Counted from the stretch's first letter, positions 1 to 8,416 are shown. The stretch is 64,000 bases of DNA from DAHVFK01 sp035310985 (GCA_035310985.1 DATGDH010000139.1:139403-203402), one strand, 5' to 3'. The notes: generated from the letters alone by a model not told the origin. Translations and numbers: made by a program.

Positions 1-753
1 CTGTTCTCGATGGCGATTGGCATGGGTATACCTTTGGTGGCAGTCGGCGTGTCCGAGGGTGCGCTGCTGCCCAAGGCGGGCCCGTGGATGAACGGCGTCA
101 AAAAGTTCTTCGGCACGCTGCTTCTCGCGGTGGCCATCTGGATCGTCTCGCCGGTGATCCCTGCGGAGGCGCAGATGCTGCTCTGGGCCGCGCTCCTGGT
201 CGGATCGGCGATGTTCCTGCGTGCCATCGATCCGCTCGCGCCCGATGCTTCCGGCTATTCCAGGCTCTGGAAGGGCGCCGGGGTGATCGCGCTGGTCGCG
301 GGGCTCGCGCTGCTTGTGGGCGTGCTTGCCGGCAACCGCAATCCGCTGCGTCCGCTCGCCGGCTTTGCTGCCGGCGGCGCGCCGGCCGCCGCACCGCTCA
401 GGTGGGTGCCGGTGGGCTCGCTAAGCGATCTCGACGGTGCGCTGCGCGCCGGGGGCCGGCCCGCGATGCTGGATTTCTACGCGGACTGGTGCGTGTCGTG
501 CAAGGAGATGGAAAGCTTCACTTTCAGCGATCCTCGCGTGCGCGCGCGGATGGACGGGATGCTGTTGCTGCGCGCGGACGTCACGGCGGGCACCGAGCGG
601 CACAAGCTCCTACTCAAGCGCTTTTCGCTTGTCGGGCCTCCCGGCATCATTTTCTTCGACGCGCAGGGTCGCGAAATCCGGGGACTGCGCGTGATCGGCT
701 ACCAGAACGCGGAACGCTTCCTGAAGACGCTGGATGTCGCGGCGGCGCCCTGA
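1..753 (+). CDS. dsbD: Thiol:disulfide interchange protein DsbD, C-terminal part (cut by window edge)
   Basis: Only the last 250 residues are visible; the gene starts left of the window. They begin inside the polytopic membrane domain (Gly/Pro-rich helix ending LLPKAGPWMN, then hydrophobic stretches near visible residues 35-55, 60-75 and 93-110). They end in a periplasmic thioredoxin-like domain with the redox pair CVSC at visible residues 164-167 within DFYADWCVSCKEME. In this family, electrons from cytoplasmic thioredoxin cross the membrane to reduce periplasmic partners such as DsbC and the cytochrome c maturation thioredoxin. This fits a genome with several c-type cytochromes. The stop is separated by one base from the next ATG, so the two genes are probably cotranscribed. 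The identification is firm; only the N-terminal architecture is unknown. Confidence 0.92.
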   Translation: MFSMAIGMGIPLVAVGVSEGALLPKAGPWMNGVKKFFGTLLLAVAIWIVSPVIPAEAQMLLWAALLVGSAMFLRAIDPLAPDASGYSRLWKGAGVIALVAGLALLVGVLAGNRNPLRPLAGFAAGGAPAAAPLRWVPVGSLSDLDGALRAGGRPAMLDFYADWCVSCKEMESFTFSDPRVRARMDGMLLLRADVTAGTERHKLLLKRFSLVGPPGIIFFDAQGREIRGLRVIGYQNAERFLKTLDVAAAP

Positions 754-754
754 G

Positions 755-1591
755 ATGCGACGCACGATCCGCGGTATCGATCACGTGGTCATCGCCGTGC
801 GCGATCTCGACCGCGCGCAGCGCACCTACGAACGACTCGGCTTCACGCTGACATCGCGCGGCTTCCATTCGCTCGGCTCGGCGAACCACTGCATTATGTT
901 CGGCTCGGACTACATTGAGCTGCTCGCGCTACCTCAGCCGCATCCGGCGCTCGCCTATTACGCCGACTTCCTGGCGAAAGGCGAAGGACTCGCTGCCCTG
1001 GCGCTCGCCACCGGGAACGCAGACGCGGCCTACGCCGAGCTCGGCGCAGCCGGCATCGCCGCCGATGCACCGCTGGATTTTTCGCGTCCGGTGCGCCTTG
1101 CCGACGGCGCGCGTGATGCGGCATTTCGAATCGTGCAGCTGCCGCCGGCTTTGACGCCCGGCTGCCGCAGTTTCCTTTGCCAGCACTACACGCGCGAGCT
1201 GGTGTGGCGCCCGGAATACCGGTCTCATGCGCTTGGCGTCATCGGCCTGGCGGCAGTAGCGGTCGTCGCCGAGGACGCGGTCGCTGCGGCGCAGGAGTAC
1301 GCGCGGCTATTTGATACCGCGCCTGCCCAAATCGAGGAAGGTTTGCTCGTTGCCACCGGCAGCGCCGCGATCGCGCTCACCACGCGCGGCAAGCTCGGGC
1401 GCCGGCTACCCGGCGTCGAGCTGCCCGCGCGGGTGCGGCCCATGGTGGCGGCCCTGTTCCTGCGCGTCGCGGATCGGGCTGCCACGGCCTCGGTCCTGCG
1501 GCGCATCGGGGTGAAGCCGATCGCCCTGCCAGACGGGTCGTTCGCCGTCGGCGCCGGCGATGCGCACGGCGTGGCGCTGGTTTTCGGCTAG
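755..1591 (+). CDS. Glyoxalase-like (VOC superfamily) protein
   Basis: A 278-residue protein of the glyoxalase-like/VOC fold. The N-terminal half opens with GIDHVVIAVRDLDRAQ (beta strand with the usual metal-ligand His in IDHVV), followed by the helix and the ANHCIMFGSDYIELL strand with the typical Glu. The second half repeats the fold less clearly. Family members include dioxygenases, lyases and epimerases, so no substrate can be assigned. The chosen ATG lies one base after the dsbD stop, suggesting cotranscription. The 3' end overlaps the hemB stop by four bases tail to tail, with no room for a terminator between them. The fold assignment is good, the function unknown. Confidence 0.7.
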   Translation: MRRTIRGIDHVVIAVRDLDRAQRTYERLGFTLTSRGFHSLGSANHCIMFGSDYIELLALPQPHPALAYYADFLAKGEGLAALALATGNADAAYAELGAAGIAADAPLDFSRPVRLADGARDAAFRIVQLPPALTPGCRSFLCQHYTRELVWRPEYRSHALGVIGLAAVAVVAEDAVAAAQEYARLFDTAPAQIEEGLLVATGSAAIALTTRGKLGRRLPGVELPARVRPMVAALFLRVADRAATASVLRRIGVKPIALPDGSFAVGAGDAHGVALVFG

Positions 1592-2586
1592 CCCTTCAGC
1601 ACACGCGCGGCATCCAGCGCGAAGTACGTCAGAACGCCGTCGGCGCCTGCACGCTTGAACGCGAGCAGCGCCTCCATGATGCATGAATCGGGCAGCCAGC
1701 CGTTAGCGATCGCGGCGCGCAGCATGGAGTACTCGCCGCTCACTTGGTAGACGAATGTCGGCGCCTTGAACTCGTCCTTCACGCGACGGAGGACGTCGAG
1801 GTACGGCATACCCGGCTTGACCATCACCATGTCGGCGCCCTCGGCGAGATCGAGGCCGACCTCCCACAGCGCCTCGTCCGAGTTCGACGGGTCCATCTGG
1901 TAGGTTTTCTTGTCGCCTTTGCCGAGGTTCTTCGCCGAGCCCACGGCGTCGCGAAACGGCCCGTAGAAGCCGGAAGCGTACTTGGCGGAATAAGCCATGA
2001 TCTTGGTGTGGATGTGTCTACCCCGCTCGAGCGCCGAGCGGATGCGGCCGATACGGCCGTCCATCATGTCCGAGGGCGCAATGATGTCCACCCCGGCTGC
2101 CGCTTGCGCAAGGGCCTGCTTGACCAGCACGTCGAGCGTCACATCGTTGACGATGTAGCCCGTTTTGTCGATGACCCCGTCTTGGCCATGTGAGGTGTAC
2201 GGGTCGAGCGCCACGTCCGTCATGATGCCGAGGTCGGGGAAGCGCTTCTTTAGCTGGGCCACGGCGCGCGGCACCAATCCCTTTGGGTTGAAGGCTTCGC
2301 GCCCGTCTGGCGTCTTGAGCCGCGCATCGATGACCGGGAAGAGCGCGAGCACCGGAACGCGGAGCTTCAGGCACGTCTCGGCGACCGGCAGCAGCCGGTC
2401 GATGGTCATACGCTCGACCCCAGGCATGGAGGCGACCGGCTCGCTGCGCCGCGTACCCTCCAGCAGGAAGACGGGATATATGAGATCGTCCGTGGTCAGG
2501 ACATGCTCGCGCATCAGCCGGCGCGAGAAGTCGTCGCGGCGCATGCGCCGCATGCGCACCGCTGGAAAGCTGCCGTACACGTTCAT
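1588..2586 (-). CDS. hemB: Delta-aminolevulinic acid dehydratase (porphobilinogen synthase)
   Basis: 332 residues, the normal HemB length. It condenses two 5-aminolevulinate molecules to porphobilinogen in heme synthesis in the cytosol. The two Schiff-base lysines are visible: K202 in MAYSAKYAS and K257 in VMVKPGMPYLD. The metal loop reads DVALDPYTSHGQDG (from about residue 124) instead of the Cys-rich zinc loop, placing it in the Mg/K-dependent, Asp-rich class. The ATG was chosen because GGGAGGCGAGGC lies just upstream and the protein begins at the conserved MNVYGSFPAVRMRRMRR region. Upstream in the transcript lies engB, with about 160 bases of inverted-repeat-rich sequence between them. Confidence 0.95.
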   Translation of the reverse strand: MNVYGSFPAVRMRRMRRDDFSRRLMREHVLTTDDLIYPVFLLEGTRRSEPVASMPGVERMTIDRLLPVAETCLKLRVPVLALFPVIDARLKTPDGREAFNPKGLVPRAVAQLKKRFPDLGIMTDVALDPYTSHGQDGVIDKTGYIVNDVTLDVLVKQALAQAAAGVDIIAPSDMMDGRIGRIRSALERGRHIHTKIMAYSAKYASGFYGPFRDAVGSAKNLGKGDKKTYQMDPSNSDEALWEVGLDLAEGADMVMVKPGMPYLDVLRRVKDEFKAPTFVYQVSGEYSMLRAAIANGWLPDSCIMEALLAFKRAGADGVLTYFALDAARVLKG

Positions 2587-2703
2587 GGCTGCCTCGCCTC
2601 CCGGAATTGTCCGTGCCCGTAGTGCGGGCATGCAATCGGCTCGTTGATTCTGGAGAGAATTTTTCTCTGGGAACTTTTCTGAGCGGGTTTCATCTTACCG
2701 TTA

Positions 2704-2812
2704 GACGATGTTAATCGTCTCCCGCTTCTCCTCCCTGAGCGGGTGCCTTAATTCTGATTAAGGCGTTTTCGCCCCCGGTTTATATCCCCTTTACCGGGGG
2801 CTTTTTTATTTT
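2704..2812. repeat. Cluster of four inverted repeats across the engB 3' end
   Basis: Four consecutive perfect inverted repeats are readable. GACGAT-N4-ATCGTC spans 2704-2719. CCCGCT-N11-AGCGGG spans 2721-2743. GCCTTAAT-TCTG-ATTAAGGC spans 2745-2764 and contains the engB stop. GCCCCCGGT-N13-ACCGGGGGC spans 2771-2801. The last is followed on the plus strand by TTTTTTATTTT, exactly the form of a Rho-independent terminator. The genes here are on the minus strand, so the terminator-like hairpin is antisense to engB. In the engB-hemB transcript the same repeats would fold as a series of hairpins in the 3' end of engB and the hemB leader. Confidence 0.7.
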
Positions 2813-3419
2813 CGGCCCGGCGACCGGCGTCGCGCAGCCAGCCCTCGAGCAGGGCGCGCACTTCGGCGACGCCTTCGCGGGTAAGACTGGACAGGAGGCG
2901 CAGCTCGCCTTTGGGCACGCAGGCCTCGAGCTGGCGCTGTCCCGAACGTAGCGCGGCGATTCGCTGGGCGCGTGAGAGCTTGTCGCACTTGGACAGCAAC
3001 ACGAGCAGCCGTAGGCCGAGCGGTGCGAGCCAATTCAGCAAAGCGATATCCTGGGGAGTGAAGGGATGGCGCGCGTCCATGACGACCACTGCCGCCGCGA
3101 GCGACGCGCGCTTGCTCAAGTAACCGCCGACCAACGCGTCCCACTGCGTGCGCACGGCCTGGGGCACGCGCGCGTAGCCGTAACCGGGCAGGTCGACCAG
3201 CCGCCCGACCGCGCCCAGGTCGAAGAAGTTGATGGTCTGTGTACGGCCAGGGGTCTTGCTGACAAAGGCCAGTCGCCGACGTCCCGCAAGCGCGTTGAGC
3301 GCGCTGGATTTGCCAACGTTGGATCGGCCGGCGAAGACGACCTCGGGCGGACCCTCCGGCGGGAGCTGGTCGAGGCTACCCACGGATGCGGCGAACATGG
3401 CCTGTGAAAACGCGCTCAT
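2748..3419 (-). CDS. engB: Ribosome biogenesis GTPase YsxC/EngB
   Basis: 223 residues, a circularly simple TRAFAC GTPase that assists assembly of the 50S subunit. G1 is GRSNVGKSSALN, the switch I/G2 region is KTPGRTQTINFF, G3 is DLPGYGYA, and G4 is SKCDKL in place of the usual TKxDK form. The start at MSAFSQAMFAASV is the first sensible Met; the open frame upstream is not conserved-looking. The last 20 residues (KKAPGKGD...) form a basic tail encoded by two perfect inverted repeats, one of which looks like a plus-strand terminator. It may be a late extension into former non-coding DNA. Divergent from the cytochrome c4 gene (69 bases between starts). Confidence 0.93.
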   Translation of the reverse strand: MSAFSQAMFAASVGSLDQLPPEGPPEVVFAGRSNVGKSSALNALAGRRRLAFVSKTPGRTQTINFFDLGAVGRLVDLPGYGYARVPQAVRTQWDALVGGYLSKRASLAAAVVVMDARHPFTPQDIALLNWLAPLGLRLLVLLSKCDKLSRAQRIAALRSGQRQLEACVPKGELRLLSSLTREGVAEVRALLEGWLRDAGRRAENKKAPGKGDINRGRKRLNQN

Positions 3420-3488
3420 ATGCAGGCGTAAGAGTCGGGAATTGTAATAAAATTGCCCGCTTTGACCGGGAACCGAAGGAGTAGCCGA

Positions 3489-4124
3489 ATGATTCGAGTA
3501 CTGGCGGCGGGCGTTGGCGTGGCCGTGCTTTCTGCGGGCGCGGCGTTCGCCCAAGACGGCGCAAAGGCCGATCTCGCCAAGGGCCAGCAGATCGCCACGC
3601 AGGTATGCGCGGCGTGCCACGGACCCGACGGCAACAGTGTTGCGCCCGCCAACCCGAAGCTCGCTGGGCAGTTCCCGGAATACCTGTACAAGCAGCTGAG
3701 TAATTTCAAATCACAGGACGGCAAAAAGGCGCTGCGCGAGAACGCGATCATGAACGGTATGGTCGCCAATCTATCGGATGCCGACATGCACTCCGTCGCG
3801 GCCTACTTCGCGAGCCAGACACTGCGCCCCGATTGGGCGCACGACAAGGACCTTGCGGCGCTCGGGCAGACGCTCTACCGCGGCGGAAATCTGCAGAGCG
3901 GCGTGCCGGCCTGCGCGGGCTGTCATGGGCCGACGGGCGCCGGAAATCCCGTACAGTATCCCCGCATCGCCGGCCAGTACACCGACTACGTCGAGGCTCA
4001 GCTCAAGGCGTTCCGCGCGGGAACGCGCGCCAATGACCCCAACGGCATGATGCGGGGAGTCGCTGCGCACCTGACCGACGAGGAGATCAAGGGCCTCGCG
4101 CAGTACGCCGCAGGCCTGCGCTAG
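3489..4124 (+). CDS. Diheme cytochrome c4
   Basis: 211 residues with a Sec signal peptide (cleavage likely after SAGAAFA) and two class I cytochrome c domains. The heme motifs are CAACH (first half) and CAGCH (second half), each followed by a candidate distal Met. GNSVAPANPKLAGQFPEYLYKQL and its second-half counterpart PRIAGQYTDYVEAQLKAF show the tandem duplication typical of cytochrome c4. Family members carry electrons in the periplasm from the bc1 complex to terminal oxidases or reductases. The ATG is fixed by GAAGGAG seven bases upstream. It is divergent from engB and monocistronic in appearance, followed by an orphan flavoprotein gene. Confidence 0.93.
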   Translation: MIRVLAAGVGVAVLSAGAAFAQDGAKADLAKGQQIATQVCAACHGPDGNSVAPANPKLAGQFPEYLYKQLSNFKSQDGKKALRENAIMNGMVANLSDADMHSVAAYFASQTLRPDWAHDKDLAALGQTLYRGGNLQSGVPACAGCHGPTGAGNPVQYPRIAGQYTDYVEAQLKAFRAGTRANDPNGMMRGVAAHLTDEEIKGLAQYAAGLR

Positions 4125-4172
4125 CCGGGGCCCGCGCTCCTCGGGCGGGCGAGGCCTCGCACTTCGCAGCCC

Positions 4173-5546
4173 ATGCTCGACCTGCTGGTCATCGGTTCAG
4201 GCCCCGGCGGCTACCGCGCCGCGGTGCTGGCCGCGCAGCGGGGACTGTCGGTCGCGATCGCCGAGAAGGACACCTGGGGCGGTGCCTGCCTGAACCGCGG
4301 TTGCGTGCCGAAAAGGGACTGGTATCACACCGCGCGCATCGCGCTAGCGGCCGAGAGCTTCGCCGCGCGCGGCTTGCGTGCGACGCTCGAGCCGGACCCC
4401 GCGGCAGCCTGGCGTCACCAGCGCGTCGTGGTCGAAACCGTGCGCGCGAGCTACCTCGACTACCTCGCCCGCCTCGGTGTGGAGCGCTTCGCGGGCGCCG
4501 CGCGTTTCGTAGACCCAGAGCGCGTCGCACTCGGCGACGAGGTCGTCACTGCGCGCAACTTCGTGCTCGCCACCGGCTCGCGCCCTCACTTGCCCGAGAT
4601 GCTGCGCGGGGTGCCGCGCGTGCTTACTACGGACGAGCTGTTCGAAGCGCCGCTACCAGCAGGAAGGCGCATCGCGCTCCTCGGCAGCGGCACAGTCGGC
4701 ACGGAGATGGCCTTCATATTGCCGCGACTCGGTTTCGAGGTAGTTTGGCTGACGGGTCATGCGCCGCTCTCGCGCGCGCGTTTCAGCGCCACCGCGAGAA
4801 AGCGGCTGCGCGATGCGCTCGCCGCGCAGGGAATGCGTGCGCGCACGGATAGCCGGCCGGAGCGCGTGCACGCGGACAGCGACGGCGTGGTGCTCCAGCT
4901 GCCCGGCGGCCTGCGCGAGCGCGTCGACTGGGTGCTGGCGGGCACGGGGCGGCGGCCCAACACGGATACGCTCGGACTCGAGCTCGCTGGCGTGCACACG
5001 ACGTCCGACGGATTCGTCGTTGTCGACGACGAGCAGCGCACCTCGGTGAGCAACATCTTCGCAATCGGCGACTGCGCAAACCAAGCGATGACCGCGAATC
5101 ACGCGCTCGCCGAGGCGACCGTCGCAGTGGCGAACATCGTCCTCGCGGGAGCGCGGCGCAGCGAGCGCGCCTGGGTGCCGGAAGTGATCTACTCGGCGCT
5201 CGAACTCGCGCGCGCGGGTGCAAGTGAGGACGAGCTAGACGATGCGGACGCGGAGTACGCGGTCGGCTTCTCGGCGTTCACTGTCAATCCGGCGGCGCTC
5301 GGGGAGGATGCGGCCGAGGGCTACGTGCGCTTGCTCGTCGCCCGAGACGCCGGCTCGCTGCTGGGCTGCGAGATCGTCGGCGCGCAGGCTGGCGAGCTCA
5401 TTCATCTCGCCGGCCAGGGAAGCGCGCAGGTTCCGTTGCTCGAGCGCCTGGCGCGAGTCTCCTTCAATCACCCAAGCCGCAGCGAAGAGTTCCTGAACGC
5501 GGCAGAAACGCTGATCGCGTCCTGGGGCATGCCGGCGCCGCTCTGA
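4173..5546 (+). CDS. Dihydrolipoamide dehydrogenase-like pyridine nucleotide-disulfide oxidoreductase
   Basis: 457 residues, class I flavoprotein disulfide reductase. The FAD site GSGPGGYRAA is at the N-terminus, the redox disulfide is CLNRGCVP (about residues 40-45), a second Rossmann motif LGSGTVGTEMA binds NAD(P)H, and AIGDC completes the FAD site. The C-terminal dimer interface ends with NHPSRSEE, keeping the catalytic His and the Glu five residues later. Length and motifs match lipoamide dehydrogenase and related enzymes. No E1/E2 complex gene and no lipoyl protein lies nearby, so it may serve a glycine-cleavage or acetoin-type complex elsewhere or be a transhydrogenase- or reductase-like paralog. 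Family certain, substrate not. Confidence 0.8.
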   Translation: MLDLLVIGSGPGGYRAAVLAAQRGLSVAIAEKDTWGGACLNRGCVPKRDWYHTARIALAAESFAARGLRATLEPDPAAAWRHQRVVVETVRASYLDYLARLGVERFAGAARFVDPERVALGDEVVTARNFVLATGSRPHLPEMLRGVPRVLTTDELFEAPLPAGRRIALLGSGTVGTEMAFILPRLGFEVVWLTGHAPLSRARFSATARKRLRDALAAQGMRARTDSRPERVHADSDGVVLQLPGGLRERVDWVLAGTGRRPNTDTLGLELAGVHTTSDGFVVVDDEQRTSVSNIFAIGDCANQAMTANHALAEATVAVANIVLAGARRSERAWVPEVIYSALELARAGASEDELDDADAEYAVGFSAFTVNPAALGEDAAEGYVRLLVARDAGSLLGCEIVGAQAGELIHLAGQGSAQVPLLERLARVSFNHPSRSEEFLNAAETLIASWGMPAPL

Positions 5547-5553
5547 GCCGGGC

Positions 5554-5581
5554 GGAATAGTTTGTCTCGCTCGCTTGTTTA
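5554..5581 (+). promoter_or_regulatory. Candidate ECF-type promoter upstream of the lipoprotein gene
   Basis: GGAATA, then 17 bases, then GTTTA, about 30 bases before the lipoprotein ATG. This resembles the GGAA(C/T)-type -35 and short -10 used by many ECF sigma factors, one of which is encoded just downstream. It is a visual match only; the same pattern was not found in front of msrP. Confidence 0.3.
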
Positions 5582-5613
5582 CGGGTTAGTTGCACAAACC
5601 CAGGGAGAATACG

Positions 5614-5997
5614 ATGAACAGGCGTTACAAAGTCACCATTGCAGCGGCGCTGATCGCACTCGCGGCGGGCTGTGCAAGCATGGGGGATCCGACCGGCGTG
5701 CGTGTCGCCGACGGAATGCTGACCGACAAAGCCGGGATGACGCTCTATACCTTCGATAACGATCCGACCGGCGGAGGCAAGAGCATGTGCAACGGCCCTT
5801 GCGCGCAGAACTGGCCGCCGCTCGCGGCCGGCGCCGGCGAGTCCGCGGGCGGCGACTGGAGTATCGTCATGCGCCAGGACGGCAGCCTGCAATGGGCGTA
5901 CAAAGGCAAGCCGCTCTATCGCTGGATAAAGGATCAGAAACCGGGCGACAAGACGGGAGACGGGTTCCGCGGCATCTGGCACGTGGCGCGGACGTAG
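5614..5997 (+). CDS. Secreted lipoprotein with Yx(F/W)xxD repeats (COG4315 type)
   Basis: 127 residues. The N-terminus MNRRYKVTIAAALIAL leads into a lipobox LAAGC, so it is probably lipid-anchored in the cell envelope. Two copies of the family motif are seen: LYTFDND in the first half and LYRWIKD near the end, with a CNGPCAQNWPP segment between them. Proteins of this family are widespread and their biochemical role is not established; they are often encoded next to ECF sigma/anti-sigma pairs, as here. The ATG was chosen over an upstream TTG because GGGAGA lies six bases before it and the signal peptide then begins properly. Confidence 0.82.
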   Translation: MNRRYKVTIAAALIALAAGCASMGDPTGVRVADGMLTDKAGMTLYTFDNDPTGGGKSMCNGPCAQNWPPLAAGAGESAGGDWSIVMRQDGSLQWAYKGKPLYRWIKDQKPGDKTGDGFRGIWHVART

Positions 5998-6043
5998 CCG
6001 CGGGAGCCGCTGCCGGAAGACACGCGCGCGGGATAATGGCTGC

Positions 6044-6544
6044 ATGGCGGAACGGCGCGCAATCGTCGAGTTGATCCCGCGCCTGCGGCGCTACGCGCGG
6101 GCCCTCGTCGGCGACCGCGCTGCAGCCGATGATCTGGTGCAGGATACGCTCGAGCGTGCGTGGATCAAGTTTCATTTGTACCGCGACGGCACGGACTTGC
6201 GCGCGTGGCTGTTTACGGTGATGCACAACGTGCACGTCAATCGCGTGCGCGCAGCGCGCAACGCCGATCCGCTCGACGAGGAAATGCCGGAGATGGCGCA
6301 GCGCGGCACCCAGGGCGACGCGCTCGTGCTGCGCGATCTGGAGCGGGCCATCGTGCGACTGCCGGACGAGCAGCGCGAGGTTCTTCTGCTCGTGGCACTG
6401 GAGGACATGAGCTACGATGAGGTCGCGCGCACCTTGGGCATCCCGATCGGCACGGTCATGTCGCGCCTGTCGCGCGCGCGCGAGAAGTTGCGTGTGATGA
6501 TGCTCGAGCTGCCGGCAACTGCGAAGCTGAAGCTCGTCAAATGA
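6044..6544 (+). CDS. ECF-family RNA polymerase sigma factor
   Basis: 166 residues with the two-domain ECF layout. Region 2 spans roughly residues 5-75 (RRYARALVGDRAAADDLVQD, then the promoter-melting helix WLFTVMHNVHVNRVR). Region 4 spans roughly 100-155 (LPDEQREVLLLVALEDMSY, then the helix-turn-helix VARTLGIPIGTVMSRLSRAR). Its partner anti-sigma gene follows nine bases downstream. The block continues with msrP and msrQ, which suggests that the regulon includes repair of oxidised periplasmic methionine. The upstream lipoprotein may be a target or a signalling part. The trigger is not visible in the sequence. Confidence 0.9.
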   Translation: MAERRAIVELIPRLRRYARALVGDRAAADDLVQDTLERAWIKFHLYRDGTDLRAWLFTVMHNVHVNRVRAARNADPLDEEMPEMAQRGTQGDALVLRDLERAIVRLPDEQREVLLLVALEDMSYDEVARTLGIPIGTVMSRLSRAREKLRVMMLELPATAKLKLVK

Positions 6545-6553
6545 GGCGAGGCG

Positions 6554-7357
6554 ATGACGTCCGAACAACCCGTCACTGAACCCGATCTGCAAGCGTACGC
6601 CGACGGTCGGCTCGCCGACGCGCGCCGTGCGGAAGTCGAGGCGTGGCTGGCTGCGCGTCCCGACGAGGCCGAGCGTGTCGAGGACTATCGCGCACAAGGT
6701 GAGATGCTGCGCGCCTTGTACGATCCGGTGCTCGGCGAGCCAGTGCCGGAGCGGCTGCGCGCGGCCGCCCGGGGCGGGGTACGCTCTGGCGCCTTCGCTC
6801 GCGCGGCGGGCTGGGTCGCGCTCGGTGCAGCACTCGGGATTTTGGCGGGCTGGCAACTGCGCGCTCTGCAGGCGCCGGCGCGAGTGGCGCAGAGCGAGGG
6901 CCTGTCGATGGCGCGCCTCGCCGCCGTCGCGCACGTGACGTATTCGCCTGAAGTGCGGCACCCCGTGGAGGTCGGCGCCGACCAGGAAGCACATCTGGTC
7001 GCCTGGCTGTCGAAGCGCCTTGGCGCACCGTTACACGTGCCGGCGCTGGACCGGGCCGGCTTGACGCTCGTCGGGGGGCGGCTCCTGCCCGGCAACGGTG
7101 ATCCGGCGAAGGGCGTCAATCTCGCGCCGGTGGCGCAGTTCATGTACCAGGGCGCGAAGGGACAGCGCGTGACGCTCTACGTGCGCACCGAGCCGGAAGG
7201 CCATCACGACACGGCATTTCGCTTCGCGCGCGAGGGCGGCGTGCGCGTGTTCTACTGGATCGACCGCAACTTCGGCTACGCGCTGTCCACGTCCGACTTG
7301 GATCGCGCCGAGTTGCTGAACGTCGCAAACCTGGTCTACAAGCAGTTGAATCCCTGA
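6554..7357 (+). CDS. Single-span membrane anti-sigma factor
   Basis: 267 residues. The short cytoplasmic N-terminal domain (VTEPDLQAYADGRLADARR, a common anti-sigma opening) binds the sigma factor in this family. One hydrophobic segment lies at about residues 82-104 (GWVALGAALGILAGWQL). The rest is a periplasmic domain of about 160 residues containing two helpings of aromatic and His residues but no Cys. The zinc-binding HxxxCxxC motif of ZAS anti-sigma factors is absent, so redox sensing by a Cys-zinc site is unlikely. It follows the sigma gene by nine bases with GAGGCGAGG before the ATG, indicating coupled expression. Confidence 0.85.
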   Translation: MTSEQPVTEPDLQAYADGRLADARRAEVEAWLAARPDEAERVEDYRAQGEMLRALYDPVLGEPVPERLRAAARGGVRSGAFARAAGWVALGAALGILAGWQLRALQAPARVAQSEGLSMARLAAVAHVTYSPEVRHPVEVGADQEAHLVAWLSKRLGAPLHVPALDRAGLTLVGGRLLPGNGDPAKGVNLAPVAQFMYQGAKGQRVTLYVRTEPEGHHDTAFRFAREGGVRVFYWIDRNFGYALSTSDLDRAELLNVANLVYKQLNP

Positions 7358-7453
7358 CGCGGGCCTGTAGGCCGCTGCGCGCCCACCGCGCGTATCATCG
7401 GCCTGTAAGTTGGCGACCATCTCGTGCGACCCAACGCCGAAAGGAGATTGCAC

Positions 7454-8416
7454 ATGCTGATCCGCAAGCCGTCGGATATCGCCCCTTCGGACATCACGCC
7501 GCAGTCGGTGTACGTGCGCCGCAGAGAGTTCCTCAGGCAGGCCGTAGCGCTCGGCCTGATCGCGCCGCTGCTGCCGGAAGAAGCGCAGGCCAGCGCGGCT
7601 GCCAAGCTGCCCGGGCGGCCAGGCCCGTTCAGTACCAGCGAAAAGCCTACGCCCTACAAGGACGTGACCTCCTACAACAACTTCTACGAGTTCGGCACGA
7701 GCAAGAGCGACCCTGCCGAATACGCAGGCACGTTGCGCACGCGGCCATGGACGATCGCGGTCGAAGGCGAGGCGCTCAAGCCGCGCAGCTTCGACATCGA
7801 CGAGCTGCTGAAGCTCGCGCCGATGGAGGAGCGCACCTACCGGCACCGCTGCGTCGAAGGCTGGTCGATGGTGATCCCTTGGGTGGGCTACCCGCTGTCG
7901 AATCTGCTGCGGGCGGTGCAGCCCACTGGCAAGGCGAAGTACGTGGAATTCGTCACCCTGCTCGACCCCGCGCAGATGCCGGGGCAGAACAACTCGGTGC
8001 TGGAATGGCCCTATCGGGAAGGGCTGCGCATGGACGAGGCCATGCACCCGCTCACGCTGCTGACTTTCGGCCTGTACGGAGAAGTGTTGCCGAACCAGGA
8101 CGGCGCGCCCCTGCGCATGGTCGTCCCCTGGAAATACGGCTTCAAGGGCGCGAAGTCGATCGTGCGCATTCGCCTGGTCGAGCAGCAGCCCGTCACGTCA
8201 TGGATGCGCGCGGTGCCCGACTGGTACGGGTTCTACTCGAACGTTAATCCCAAGGTCAGCCCGCAGAACTGGAGCCAGGCGACCGAGCGGCGCATCGGGC
8301 AGGAAGGTGCCTTCGGTGGACTGTTCGCGCCGCGCATTCCCACGCAGTTGTTCAACGGCTACGGCGACCAGGTGGCCCAACTGTATGCGGGAATGGATCT
8401 CACCAAGTACATTTGA
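7454..8416 (+). CDS. msrP: Methionine sulfoxide reductase catalytic subunit MsrP (molybdenum cofactor)
   Basis: 320 residues. A twin-arginine signal (RRREFLRQAVALGLIAPLL, residues 22-40) exports the folded molybdoenzyme. The cofactor-ligating Cys is C133 in RHRCVEGWSMVIPW. The DUF-like tail YGFKGAKSIVRIRLVEQQP...WYGFYSNVNP is typical of the family. MsrP repairs oxidised methionine residues of periplasmic proteins, using electrons from the membrane heme protein MsrQ. The ATG is set by AAGGAGA seven bases upstream; an upstream in-frame ATG would place ten odd residues before MLIRKP. It follows the anti-sigma gene by 96 bases and precedes msrQ by 25. Confidence 0.93.
   Translation: MLIRKPSDIAPSDITPQSVYVRRREFLRQAVALGLIAPLLPEEAQASAAAKLPGRPGPFSTSEKPTPYKDVTSYNNFYEFGTSKSDPAEYAGTLRTRPWTIAVEGEALKPRSFDIDELLKLAPMEERTYRHRCVEGWSMVIPWVGYPLSNLLRAVQPTGKAKYVEFVTLLDPAQMPGQNNSVLEWPYREGLRMDEAMHPLTLLTFGLYGEVLPNQDGAPLRMVVPWKYGFKGAKSIVRIRLVEQQPVTSWMRAVPDWYGFYSNVNPKVSPQNWSQATERRIGQEGAFGGLFAPRIPTQLFNGYGDQVAQLYAGMDLTKYI

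Noticed and set aside
6031..6037. GGATAAT read as a -10 box for the sigma factor gene
   Set aside because: It is only seven bases before the ATG, leaving no room for a ribosome site unless the mRNA is leaderless. No -35 is seen.
7359..7395. Short palindromes after the anti-sigma gene as a terminator
   Set aside because: The GGCC-TGTA-GGCC stem is short and has no T run, so read-through into msrP is more likely.
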